The notes under the pieces: model-generated
What the model saw: only the letters and a program-made list of their open reading frames with translations
The model's database searches: none
What the model was told of the DNA's origin: nothing
Made by a program: the position numbers and the translations under genes
In this document: positions 16,110 to 24,400 of the stretch, in pieces
How positions within the stretch are numbered: position 1 is the first letter of the stretch
Layout: every line of letters starts with the position of its first letter
Source of the DNA: an uncultured Lachnospiraceae bacterium
Lineage (GTDB): Bacteria > Bacillota > Clostridia > Lachnospirales > Lachnospiraceae
Length of the DNA: 64,000 bases
Reading direction: 5' to 3'
NCBI GenBank assembly: GCA_902781895.1
Contig: CACZLA010000012.1
Location: forward strand, 47,961-111,960

Positions 16110-17330
16110 ATGAATCGTAGAACACAGTTGAAACTTGAAAATGCAAAGATCTTTATGAAAAAGAATGTTTTTTCAGGAAGATATAAGGTAAGAAATACTC
16201 TGGCAGTTATCGGAGCGGCAGCAATTATCGGAACTGTAGGACTTACAGTTCAGGGAGTTGAAAATAAAGCTCAGGAGAACAAGACAGTAACTGCAATGGT
16301 TGCAGAGAGTGTTGAGAATGACACAGCTGTTGAGCCGGCAAAAGAGTATGTGATCAATATTTCAGACAGTGCTTGTCTGGATGATACATCGATCAGTACA
16401 CTTTACAGTCGTTTTGAAGATGACGATGAGGTTCTTACAGCAGCCAATGACTCAGAGAGCCTTACAGCTTCTGAGAATGATATGACAGGTAAATTCATCG
16501 TTACTACAGAAGGCCTTAACATGAGAAAGGAAACTTCTGAGGACGCAAACATACTTACAGTTTTGAATACAGGTGATTACGGTGACGTTATTGAGTCTGA
16601 CGGAGAGTGGACACTGGTTGCATTTGTTGATAAGCAGGGTTATCTCAAGACAGACTACATAGTAATGGATGCGGATGCAACAAAGATTGCAGAGCAGGCA
16701 GCTAAGGAAGGAAAGACTTACAGAGAGGTTATCGGAGTTGAGGAAATAGTACCTGTTAGTACAGAGCAGACAACAGAGGCAACAACACAGGCACCTCAGC
16801 AGGAAGCACAGCAGCCAAGTCAGCAGCAGGAAGCACAGAAGCCGGTTGCACAGGAGCCTACAACGGCAGCACCTGTCACTGAAGCTCCAACAGAGGCAAC
16901 AACACAGGAGCCTACAACAGCAGCACCTGTTACAGAAGCTCCAACAGAGGCAGCAACAGAGGCCCCTGCACAGACTTCATCAAGTGATCTGTATCTGCTT
17001 GCAGCTATAGTATATGCCGAAGCAGGCGGAGAGTCATACGAAGGACAGCTTGCAGTTGCATGTGTAGTTCTTAACAGACTTTATAACGGATACTGGGGAA
17101 GCTCACTTTCAAGCGTTATCTATGCACCAAGCCAGTTTACCGGAGCTTATACAAGCGCATTCAGTAATGCACTTTCAACCGGTGGATCAGCTACATCACT
17201 TCAGGCTGCACAGGATGCCCTGAACGGTGCAAACAACGTAGGTGGATGCATGTACTTCAGACCTACATGGAATATTGATACATCATCACTTGGAAACTAT
17301 ATACAGATAGGAAATCATATCTTCTACTAA
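16110..17330 (+). CDS. SH3 domain cell wall hydrolase (SleB/Hydrolase_2 type)
   Basis: A 406-residue exported protein. A basic start and hydrophobic segment (TLAVIGAAAIIGTVGLTVQG near 32-52) act as signal or anchor, an SH3b domain follows at about 130-190 (LNMRKETSEDANIL), then a Thr/Pro/Ala/Glu/Gln linker including two near-identical 18-residue repeats (bases ~16855-16960), and a C-terminal SleB-like lytic domain (LLAAIVYAEAGGESYEGQLAV; the Glu in AEAGGE is the likely catalytic residue). It should cleave peptidoglycan. ATG 16110 is chosen since GAAGGA lies upstream; an in-frame ATG at 16083 would sit inside a WalR-like box. Confidence 0.88.
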   Translation: MNRRTQLKLENAKIFMKKNVFSGRYKVRNTLAVIGAAAIIGTVGLTVQGVENKAQENKTVTAMVAESVENDTAVEPAKEYVINISDSACLDDTSISTLYSRFEDDDEVLTAANDSESLTASENDMTGKFIVTTEGLNMRKETSEDANILTVLNTGDYGDVIESDGEWTLVAFVDKQGYLKTDYIVMDADATKIAEQAAKEGKTYREVIGVEEIVPVSTEQTTEATTQAPQQEAQQPSQQQEAQKPVAQEPTTAAPVTEAPTEATTQEPTTAAPVTEAPTEAATEAPAQTSSSDLYLLAAIVYAEAGGESYEGQLAVACVVLNRLYNGYWGSSLSSVIYAPSQFTGAYTSAFSNALSTGGSATSLQAAQDALNGANNVGGCMYFRPTWNIDTSSLGNYIQIGNHIFY

Positions 17331-17376
17331 GAGGATTTGATATAGAACTTTCACAAAGAAACTTTTAAATTAAGAA

Positions 17377-17410
17377 GAGCCGTCGGTATAAACCGACGGC
17401 TCGTTTTGGT
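17377..17410. terminator. bidirectional terminator between convergent genes
   Basis: GAGCCGTCGGT (17377-17387) pairs perfectly with ACCGACGGCTC (17392-17402) with a 4-base loop. T-rich tracts follow on both strands (CGTTTTGGTTT on plus; TTCTTAATTT on minus). It separates the wall hydrolase from the minus-strand gene ending at 17434. Confidence 0.88.
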
Positions 17411-17433
17411 TTCTTCCTATAAAATATTATACA

Positions 17434-18675
17434 TTATTGTTCTGTTTTCATATAAATCTCATTCAGCTCGAGGCAGAGAGGCTCGAGGCTCTCCATGCTT
17501 GATGGAATGTCGGATATTATTGCTATTATATAAGGAGCCTTTCCATCAGGATAAATGATACCGCCATCGGTAGTTGCATATGCTTTTTCACATATCCAGC
17601 CGGCCTTGGACTCGGTGCGGTATCCATATTCGGATTCACCGCCCAGTGTTGTATAGATAGCAGAGGAGATGGGAGTGGTATACCAGTCTCTGATAGCTTC
17701 GCCGTCTTCGTCTGTATTGAAAAAGTAATAGCTCTGAATCCAAAGCTTTGATAGCTCTCTGGCTGTTATCATGGGATAATTGTATGTCGCTACATCCACG
17801 GGAACGTCAGCCTCCTTGCACCAGTCGGCGAAAAACTCACGTCCGTAGGTTTTCCTTGATGAGCTGTATAGATCGTTATCTGAATCTCTGACTATAGAGA
17901 TGAACTTGTTGCTGTTTTTTTCGGCAGTCTCCGGTCTGGAATCAACCAGACTTGCTATATAAGGACCTTTAATGCAGCTTGCAGAATAAACCTCAGTATC
18001 AACGTTGTAGCATATTCCTTTACCGTTATACATATTGATCATAACAAATCCTATATTATAACGGCCTTTAAATCCTGCCTCATCAATAGTTTCACGAAGT
18101 AAAGCCTCATCCTCCGGCTCAAGCTTAAATCCGCCCAATCCATAGATGTTATCTTTGTCATTTTCCACTGCTTCGTCTACAGTGTTAAGGAAGAACTCTT
18201 TTGTGAGAAGCTTTCCTTCGTCACTAAACGTATACTTAGTTCCGTTTATCTCGGTAACACCGGTGGCCAGAGCACCGTCTTCGTTAAAATAATATCTGTA
18301 AGGGATTCCATCATCATCAAAGAAATAAATGTGGTCACCGATAGTCTTCCAGCCTGTTGCAATAGTACCGTCGTAGTTTACATAACATTTATCTCCTTTT
18401 TCGGTTTCCTTCCATCCTCTGGAAAGATAACCTTCCTCGTCAAAATAGTATGTCTTACCGTCTATTTCTGCAAACCCTATGGTCTTATCACCGTTTTTGT
18501 CTAAGTAGGATTTGCCGGTACCGTCTTTTACCCAGACACTCGTCGCTACGGTCTCTATAGTTTTTTCCTGATTTTTAGCATTGGAGTCAGAATTACGGGA
18601 CAATAAAAAATAGGTAGCAAAACCACCTGAACATAGCAGAACCATGATTAAGAAAATGGAAACAAAACGTTTCAT
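17434..18675 (-). CDS. CW-repeat protein with class A beta-lactamase-like domain
   Basis: A 413-residue protein with an N-terminal membrane anchor (residues 5-25), about five aromatic/Gly repeats of the choline-binding (CW) kind at 45-155 (IDGKTYYFDEEGY, then GWKTIGDHIYFFDDDG), and a serine beta-lactamase-fold domain at about 165-413. The active-site motifs are present: SxxK at 233-236 (SCIK), SDN at 265-267, and KAG at 357-359 in place of KTG. The repeats suggest wall attachment, so the enzyme more likely acts on wall peptides than on antibiotics. GGAGGGGG precedes the ATG. Activity is not proved by sequence; Glu166-type deacylation residue was not located. Confidence 0.8.
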   Translation of the reverse strand: MKRFVSIFLIMVLLCSGGFATYFLLSRNSDSNAKNQEKTIETVATSVWVKDGTGKSYLDKNGDKTIGFAEIDGKTYYFDEEGYLSRGWKETEKGDKCYVNYDGTIATGWKTIGDHIYFFDDDGIPYRYYFNEDGALATGVTEINGTKYTFSDEGKLLTKEFFLNTVDEAVENDKDNIYGLGGFKLEPEDEALLRETIDEAGFKGRYNIGFVMINMYNGKGICYNVDTEVYSASCIKGPYIASLVDSRPETAEKNSNKFISIVRDSDNDLYSSSRKTYGREFFADWCKEADVPVDVATYNYPMITARELSKLWIQSYYFFNTDEDGEAIRDWYTTPISSAIYTTLGGESEYGYRTESKAGWICEKAYATTDGGIIYPDGKAPYIIAIISDIPSSMESLEPLCLELNEIYMKTEQ

Positions 18676-18762
18676 TTCGAGCCCCCTCCAATCCTATTCA
18701 TCAGTGTATCATTTTTTCATCGGAAAGTGCAAGTAATAGTGTATCAAATTCACAAGATATGG

Positions 18763-18768
18763 TATAAT
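18763..18768 (+). promoter_or_regulatory. candidate promoter -10 for the SMC operon
   Basis: Perfect TATAAT preceded by ATGG, an extended -10 (TGn). No good -35 is seen 17 bases upstream. If used, the SMC operon mRNA would have a ~380-base leader made almost entirely of the structured repeats at 18773-19150. Confidence 0.5.
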
Positions 18769-18772
18769 ATAA

Positions 18773-18958
18773 CTTACTATTCACATAATATGTACTTAAT
18801 AATGGCAGACACCCGCTTGCGGAGTGGATGTTATTATTAAGTACATATGTACTGCGAAGCAGGAATTAAAACTCCATGAGGTAAATGTCTCCGAAGGAGA
18901 CAGAAGAGCACGAAGTGCGGATTTACCGAATGGCAGTTTTAATTATGTGAATAGTAAG
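18773..18958. repeat. inverted repeat flanking the first stem-loop copy
   Basis: CTTACTATTCACATAAT (18773-18789) is the exact reverse complement of ATTATGTGAATAGTAAG (18942-18958, and again at 19062-19078). Nested next to it is a second perfect hairpin, TATGTACTTAATAAT (18789-18803) with ATTATTAAGTACATA (18833-18847), enclosing CCGC-TT-GCGG. These arms define the left edge of the tandem repeat region. Confidence 0.9.
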
Positions 18959-19150
18959 CGACAATAATGTACTGCGAAGCAGGAATTAAAACTCCATGAG
19001 GCAAATGTCTCCGAAGGAGACAGTAGAGCACGAAGTGCGGATTTGCCGAATGGCAGTTTTAATTATGTGAATAGTAAGCGACAATAATGTACTGCGAAGC
19101 AGGAATTAAAACTCCATGAGGTAAATGTCTCCGGAGGAGACAGTAGAGGA
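18851..19150 (+). repeat. 120-bp tandem stem-loop repeats (2.5 copies)
   Basis: Copies begin at 18851, 18971 and 19091, exactly 120 bases apart; the third stops after ~60 bases where it runs into the ribosome binding site of the next gene. Each unit folds on itself: AATTAAAACT with AGTTTTAATT (18864-18873, 18935-18944), GGTAAAT with ATTTACC (18880-18886, 18921-18927), and small hairpins GTCTCC-GAA-GGAGAC and GCAC-GAA-GTGC. Between copies 1 and 2 the pair T18882-A18925 becomes C19002-G19045, which keeps the stem. Other changes fall in loops. No ORF is supported. Confidence 0.93.
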
Positions 19151-19155
19151 AAACC

Positions 19156-20724
19156 ATGGCACAGCAATTCACTCTTATCGATGACATTATAAAAAATCAT
19201 AATGAACGTATGCTGAATCTGAGGAAGTTCTATCCTTTTTTTATACTGAGCGATAATACATTTGCACAGTATAAGGAAGGCAGATTCAGATTTCTTGATA
19301 TGGGTTATATAACACTGGCTGTGTTAAGATTCTTTATAAATGAGAACAGCTTTAATGACAGACAGGTAACCTATAAGTCATACAGGGATTTCTGCCTGGG
19401 GATTTTAAGAAGAGATTTCGATCTGGAGAATCAGGGGCAGACATTTTCGGATGAGGAGCTGGACGAACTGGTTAGATTCATATTTGACAAGCTCAGGAAT
19501 AACGGGCGTGCATTTGAAATGAGCTTTTACGATCCGGCTGAAAGAAAAAGTAAGATAGCCAGAGTCCGGCTGATCGACAGTACAGTCAAGGAAGATGAGG
19601 TTGTATATAATATAACCGAGGACGGCATAGAATTCTATCTTTCCACAAAGGAAGTACGGGATGAAAGCCGTATCAATATGGACCAGCTGCTTCTTGAAAA
19701 GCTGATCCGCAGCGAAAACTTCAGAGGAAGTATCGATGTTATCCAGAGGATAAATGTGGAGGTTAAGGCTCTTGAGAAGAAAAGGCAGGAGGTTATTGCA
19801 CTTCTTATTTCGGATGTTCATGCCGGAACTGCCATGATGGATGAATATATGGACAGAACCTCTGTATGGTTCGCAGAGGAACGAAAGTCCTTTGCCAGAA
19901 ACAGAGAACTGGTGGATAAGGCTGTTGCCAGAATGACATATGGAAATGACAGCGCTGCCCTCCGGGATATAACAAGGCTCCAGACTATGCTGAAGCAGAC
20001 TATCGAAAATCACAGTGCACTTATAGCCGCAACGGCTGAGCTTTCGAGGTTTTCGGATGAGATGGTCAGAAGAAGCAGGACCAGAAGCCTGAAGAATTCA
20101 TTTGATTTTGACAGTGCACTGGGAAGGATAATGAAGGCTGACAGACCGGATGCCATGGCTGAGATAGTCATGCCGCTGTTTAAACCAATAAGAAGAAAAA
20201 GCTTTGCCATAGCGACTATAGATAATATCATTCTCCAGAAGACCGGAGAGTCCCTGAAGGGTGAGAAACGTGAGGAGCTGAGAGCAGATCTTGGATTTAA
20301 ATATGATGATGAGATACTGAATGAAAATGTAGGAAGGAACTACGCAAAGCTATTCAAGGAACTGATCCTCAGGCTGAAGAGATGGGATACTCTGACGCTG
20401 GAGGAGTTAAATGCTATTCTGGAGGTTAAGTTCGGAACAGATATTTATAAGAACAGAGACTACTATTCGTTCCTGGTGCATTTGGCAGGAAAAGATGTTT
20501 ATTCGGTGGAGACTATAAAGGAAAATGCCGAAACATTTCTTGAGGAGATGGTCAGAGAACATATGGACGAAGCAGAGCTTGATGAGTATGAGGATATCTG
20601 TTTCGAGATACAGTACGGGGATAAAGAGATACAGATAGGTTTTGAAGACCTGGAAATGGCAGAACTGACGGATATGAAGTTTGTGCGTATTGATAAAGAG
20701 AAAGTAAAGGGGAGGAATCATTGA
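19156..20724 (+). CDS. Wadjet JetA-like (MksF/kleisin-type) protein
   Basis: A 522-residue soluble protein resembling the Firmicutes JetA family (known to me as DUF5716, 'Wadjet anti-phage system protein JetA family'). It starts with FYPFFILSDNTFAQY and YITLAVLRFFINEN, as MukF/MksF-like winged-helix regions do, and has a helical middle. In Wadjet/MksBEF systems this kleisin bridges the SMC heads and recruits the small winged-helix partner. ATG 19156 follows AGAGG, which lies in the truncated third leader repeat. The stop TGA shares a base with the next start (TGATG), so it is coupled to the JetB-like gene. Assignment is from family resemblance and operon order. Confidence 0.8.
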   Translation: MAQQFTLIDDIIKNHNERMLNLRKFYPFFILSDNTFAQYKEGRFRFLDMGYITLAVLRFFINENSFNDRQVTYKSYRDFCLGILRRDFDLENQGQTFSDEELDELVRFIFDKLRNNGRAFEMSFYDPAERKSKIARVRLIDSTVKEDEVVYNITEDGIEFYLSTKEVRDESRINMDQLLLEKLIRSENFRGSIDVIQRINVEVKALEKKRQEVIALLISDVHAGTAMMDEYMDRTSVWFAEERKSFARNRELVDKAVARMTYGNDSAALRDITRLQTMLKQTIENHSALIAATAELSRFSDEMVRRSRTRSLKNSFDFDSALGRIMKADRPDAMAEIVMPLFKPIRRKSFAIATIDNIILQKTGESLKGEKREELRADLGFKYDDEILNENVGRNYAKLFKELILRLKRWDTLTLEELNAILEVKFGTDIYKNRDYYSFLVHLAGKDVYSVETIKENAETFLEEMVREHMDEAELDEYEDICFEIQYGDKEIQIGFEDLEMAELTDMKFVRIDKEKVKGRNH

Positions 20725-21458
20725 TGGATAAATCTATGGACAAGGCACTTGATATATACAGTGCACTGATTTCCGGAAAGACCATATCCGCAAAGGATAA
20801 GGAAACCAGTGAGCTTTATAATGCCTTCTATTCCGACTCTGAGGTCTATGATATAACGACGGGGCTTCTGCAGAGGCTGAATCTTAAGATATATGAATAT
20901 GGCGAAACTATATTTATAACAGCCGGAACGGGAAATAAGGTTTTCGGATATACAAATGATGATCTGAAAAAATCTCTGGGACTCAGACTTAACAGGGAGC
21001 TGTATCTGGTATATTTCATTATCTATGAGGCATTGCTTCAATTTTATAAGACATCGGATGCTTATCAGATAAAGGATTACGTGAGAGTTGATGAACTGAT
21101 CGAAGCCGTAAGCAGGGATCTTGGCAGGATCAGCTCGGTGGATGAGACCTATTCGCAGGATGAAGTAAATGATGGTTCTTTTAAGGCCGTAGCCCTTCTC
21201 TGGGACAGTCTTCCTCCTATGATTTCAGAGGACAGAGACAGAAACAAGGCTTCCCGCGGTTCACGTATGGGCTATGTGAAGCTGGCTTCAAATCTGCTGA
21301 GCAGCGAGGGAATATTTACGGTGGTGGATGACAGGATGTATCCCACTGATCGTTTCCATGCGATTGCCGAGAATTATTTTGAGGATAGCACAGGCGCACT
21401 GTATTCATTTCTCTCGGAACAAATAAATGATACTGAGGAGGATAACAAAGATGCCTAG
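20724..21458 (+). CDS. Wadjet JetB-like (MksE/DUF6063) protein
   Basis: A 244-residue acidic protein that resembles the DUF6063/JetB family, the winged-helix partner of the kleisin in MksBEF-like complexes. Visible features are ITTGLLQRLNLKIYEYGETIFI near 35-55 and LYLVYFIIYEALLQFY near 85-100, and a C-terminal region MYPTDRFHAIAENYF. I take ATG 20724, which overlaps the JetA-like stop and has GGGGAGG 8 bases upstream; TTG 20721 is the alternative. The 3' end overlaps the SMC gene by 8 bases. The order A-B-C and coupling are as in Wadjet operons. Confidence 0.78.
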   Translation: MDKSMDKALDIYSALISGKTISAKDKETSELYNAFYSDSEVYDITTGLLQRLNLKIYEYGETIFITAGTGNKVFGYTNDDLKKSLGLRLNRELYLVYFIIYEALLQFYKTSDAYQIKDYVRVDELIEAVSRDLGRISSVDETYSQDEVNDGSFKAVALLWDSLPPMISEDRDRNKASRGSRMGYVKLASNLLSSEGIFTVVDDRMYPTDRFHAIAENYFEDSTGALYSFLSEQINDTEEDNKDA

Positions 21459-24400
21459 TATCAACAGAATCAGAGTAAACAATGTAAAATACAATTTCGG
21501 AACTCAAGGGTACGACGATTTCTCGATGAGAATGTACGGAAGGAATACACTCTACGATCTGGCAAATGGTGGTGGTAAGAGTGTTCTTATGCTGCTTCTG
21601 ATGCAGAATCTCATTCCCAACTGTACCCTTGATGACAAGCAGCCTATAGAAAAGCTGTTCAGAGATCCAAGCAATACAGTAATCCATTCACTTATAGAAT
21701 GGAAACTGGACCCCCAGGATATAAAGGACGGAATGAGATATATGACCACCGGTTTTGCTGCAAAAAAGGCAGCCACGACCGATGAAGACAGAGCAGACGG
21801 GACTGCGCAGATAGAATATTTCAACTATGTTATTTTCTACAGAGAATACAATAAAAATGATATCATCAATCTGCCACTTGTTAAGGATAATGAGCACATT
21901 TCCTATAAAGCTCTCAGAAATTATCTGCATGATCTGTCAAGAAATGATAAGAACATGCTTGTTCAGGTATTTGACCGTAAGGGTGAATATCAGAGATTTA
22001 TTGCCGATTTCGGACTGTACGAAAGTCAGTGGGAAATAATAAGAGGAATAAATAAGACTGAGGGACACGTAAGAACTTATTTTGAGTCAAATTATAAGAC
22101 TACAAGAAAGGTTATCGAGGACCTGCTCATTGAGGAAATAATAGAAAAGGCTTATCAGACAAAGACAGCAAGAGAAACAAGCAAGACCGAGAATACGGTA
22201 TCTCTTCTTATGACTATTCAGGAGGAGCTGAAGGAGCTGGCCGAAAAGAAAAAGGGTATAGAGCTCTATGACCATGAGAGAGAACTGGTACAGATGCTGA
22301 TTGACAGGATTCAGTCATTTATGGCTCTTTACGGTCAGATGGAGGATGCTGCAACTGAGTGCGGTCGAGTTTACATAACTCTGAAAGATGAAAAAGATAA
22401 TCGTGCATCAAGGATAAATGAGCTTGAAAAGGTAAAGGCTGAGGCTGAGGGTCTGCTGAAGGAAACAGGCAGGCTTCTTGAGGTTCTTAAGATATCCAAG
22501 GATGTGCAGCAGTTAAATGACAGAGAAGAACTGAAGGATACCAAGGAGGCAGAGCTTAAGGCGCTGCTGAATCAGATAGATATGCAGGACAAGGCATATA
22601 AGGAGAGACTGGCTGCTTCCGAGTATGTGATCCTGAAGAAGGCAAGAGCCGAGCTTGAGGCTCTCAGAAAGGAAAAGAAGGACGGAACTGCCGGTTCCCA
22701 GGATATCTATGCTGTTGTGGCAAATATCAGAGACAGGATGGATAAGCTGGAGGAGAGTATTAATAAACAGATGAAGCCTGTGACTGATAAGCTTAGTGAG
22801 CTGAGACAGGAAAGGGCTTCTATGGATAAACAGAAGGCCGAGGCAGAAACCGAGCTGGCTGTCATTGAAAGCAGAAAGCAGTATCTTAAGACAGATATAT
22901 CCGAGATGAACCGGAAACTGTATGAGCTGGAGAGCAAAAGCGACTATGCAGGTCTTATGGACACCACGCAGCATATGGACAGTCTTCAGGAAAAGTCTAA
23001 GCTTTGTGAGAAAACGATAAATGAAAACTCAGTTCGACTAAGTGAGATAAAGAAAGAGAAAAATGATCTTACAGAGCTGTATGAGAGTAAGCAGGTTGAG
23101 CTGGGAACTGACAAAAATGAATGTGAGCAGCTTAAGAAGACCGTAAAGGAATATAAGTCTTATCTGTCTAAGTATAAGTCAGTATGCAGTATTTACGCCG
23201 ATACGGCTGTTGCCGATCCGCAGATGGTTGCCGAAAAGATAAGGATCAGAATAGCGGATACTGTTGTAAATCTGCATGAATTGGAAAGACAGGTTGAAGA
23301 GCTTGATAAGAAAGAAAAGGATGTGAGAGCGGGACGACTGGTATTTCCTTCGGATGGAAGCAGGAAGGTTATCGAGTACCTGCTTACAAGACATGGAAAG
23401 AATGCAATGTCCGGAATGGATTATGTATCCGCCCTTCCTGATGATAAGAAGGAGAAAATCCTTAAGGCTGTACCGGGACTTCCCTACGGTGTTGTGGTTC
23501 AGGATATAGCATCTGTTATGGAGGATCCGGGTCTTTCGGAGCTGGATATGGATGAGGAGATAATCCTTTACAATATGGACAGCCTGGAGGATGCGTCGGT
23601 TATTCTGGGAGACGGCGTCGAATGTGTGAGAAGAAACAGAGATTACTTCCTGGAACCGAAATATCTGGATCAGAAGCTTCATGTCATAGGTGAAGAACTG
23701 GATAACAAGAAGGAAGAGCATAGATCAAATCAGTCTGTTCTTGAGACTCTCGCAGAGGATCTGGAATTTGTCAGACTCTTTATTGACAGAAAATATCTGG
23801 ACAGTGAGGAAATGCTTTCCGATATAAAGAAGAAAATAGCAGATCTTCAGTCTGAAATAAACAGTCTTAAGAAAAAACTTACCGGTCTTGAAAAAGAAGA
23901 AGCAAGGCTTTCTGCCGAGACTGAGGAAAAAAAGAAGGAACTTGATAAGTGCAGCCTGGATATCATTTCTCTAAAGGAGATAATTACTCTTCAGAACAGG
24001 ATAAGTGAGCTGTCAAATCAGGATACACACCTGTCTGCCGAAAGAAAGAGACTTGGCAGGAAGCTGGAGGAGATATCTGATAAAACCAAACAGAACAGTC
24101 TTGATAAGACAGATATGAAACTCAGGCTTGAGGAATATAATAATGAGATACTTGAACTGAAATATAAGTGGCAGAACAAGTATGCTGTTTACTATGTTGA
24201 GGATACGGCATTTCCATATATCGATATGGATATGGCGGAGCTGGAGGCTGCAGTTGATGTGGCACTTGGAGGTTCTTCTGACAGCCGTATGTCACTTGAA
24301 AAGGAGAAGCTTCTTGCAGATACTCTGAACAATACGGTTCAGAGACAGACAAGAGCTATCAGACAGCTGGGATTCTCTGTTGAAACCCTGGACAGGATAA

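Noticed and set aside
18851-19150. CRISPR array
   Set aside because: The 120-bp units are adjacent with no unique spacers, and each unit folds on itself; no cas genes are near.
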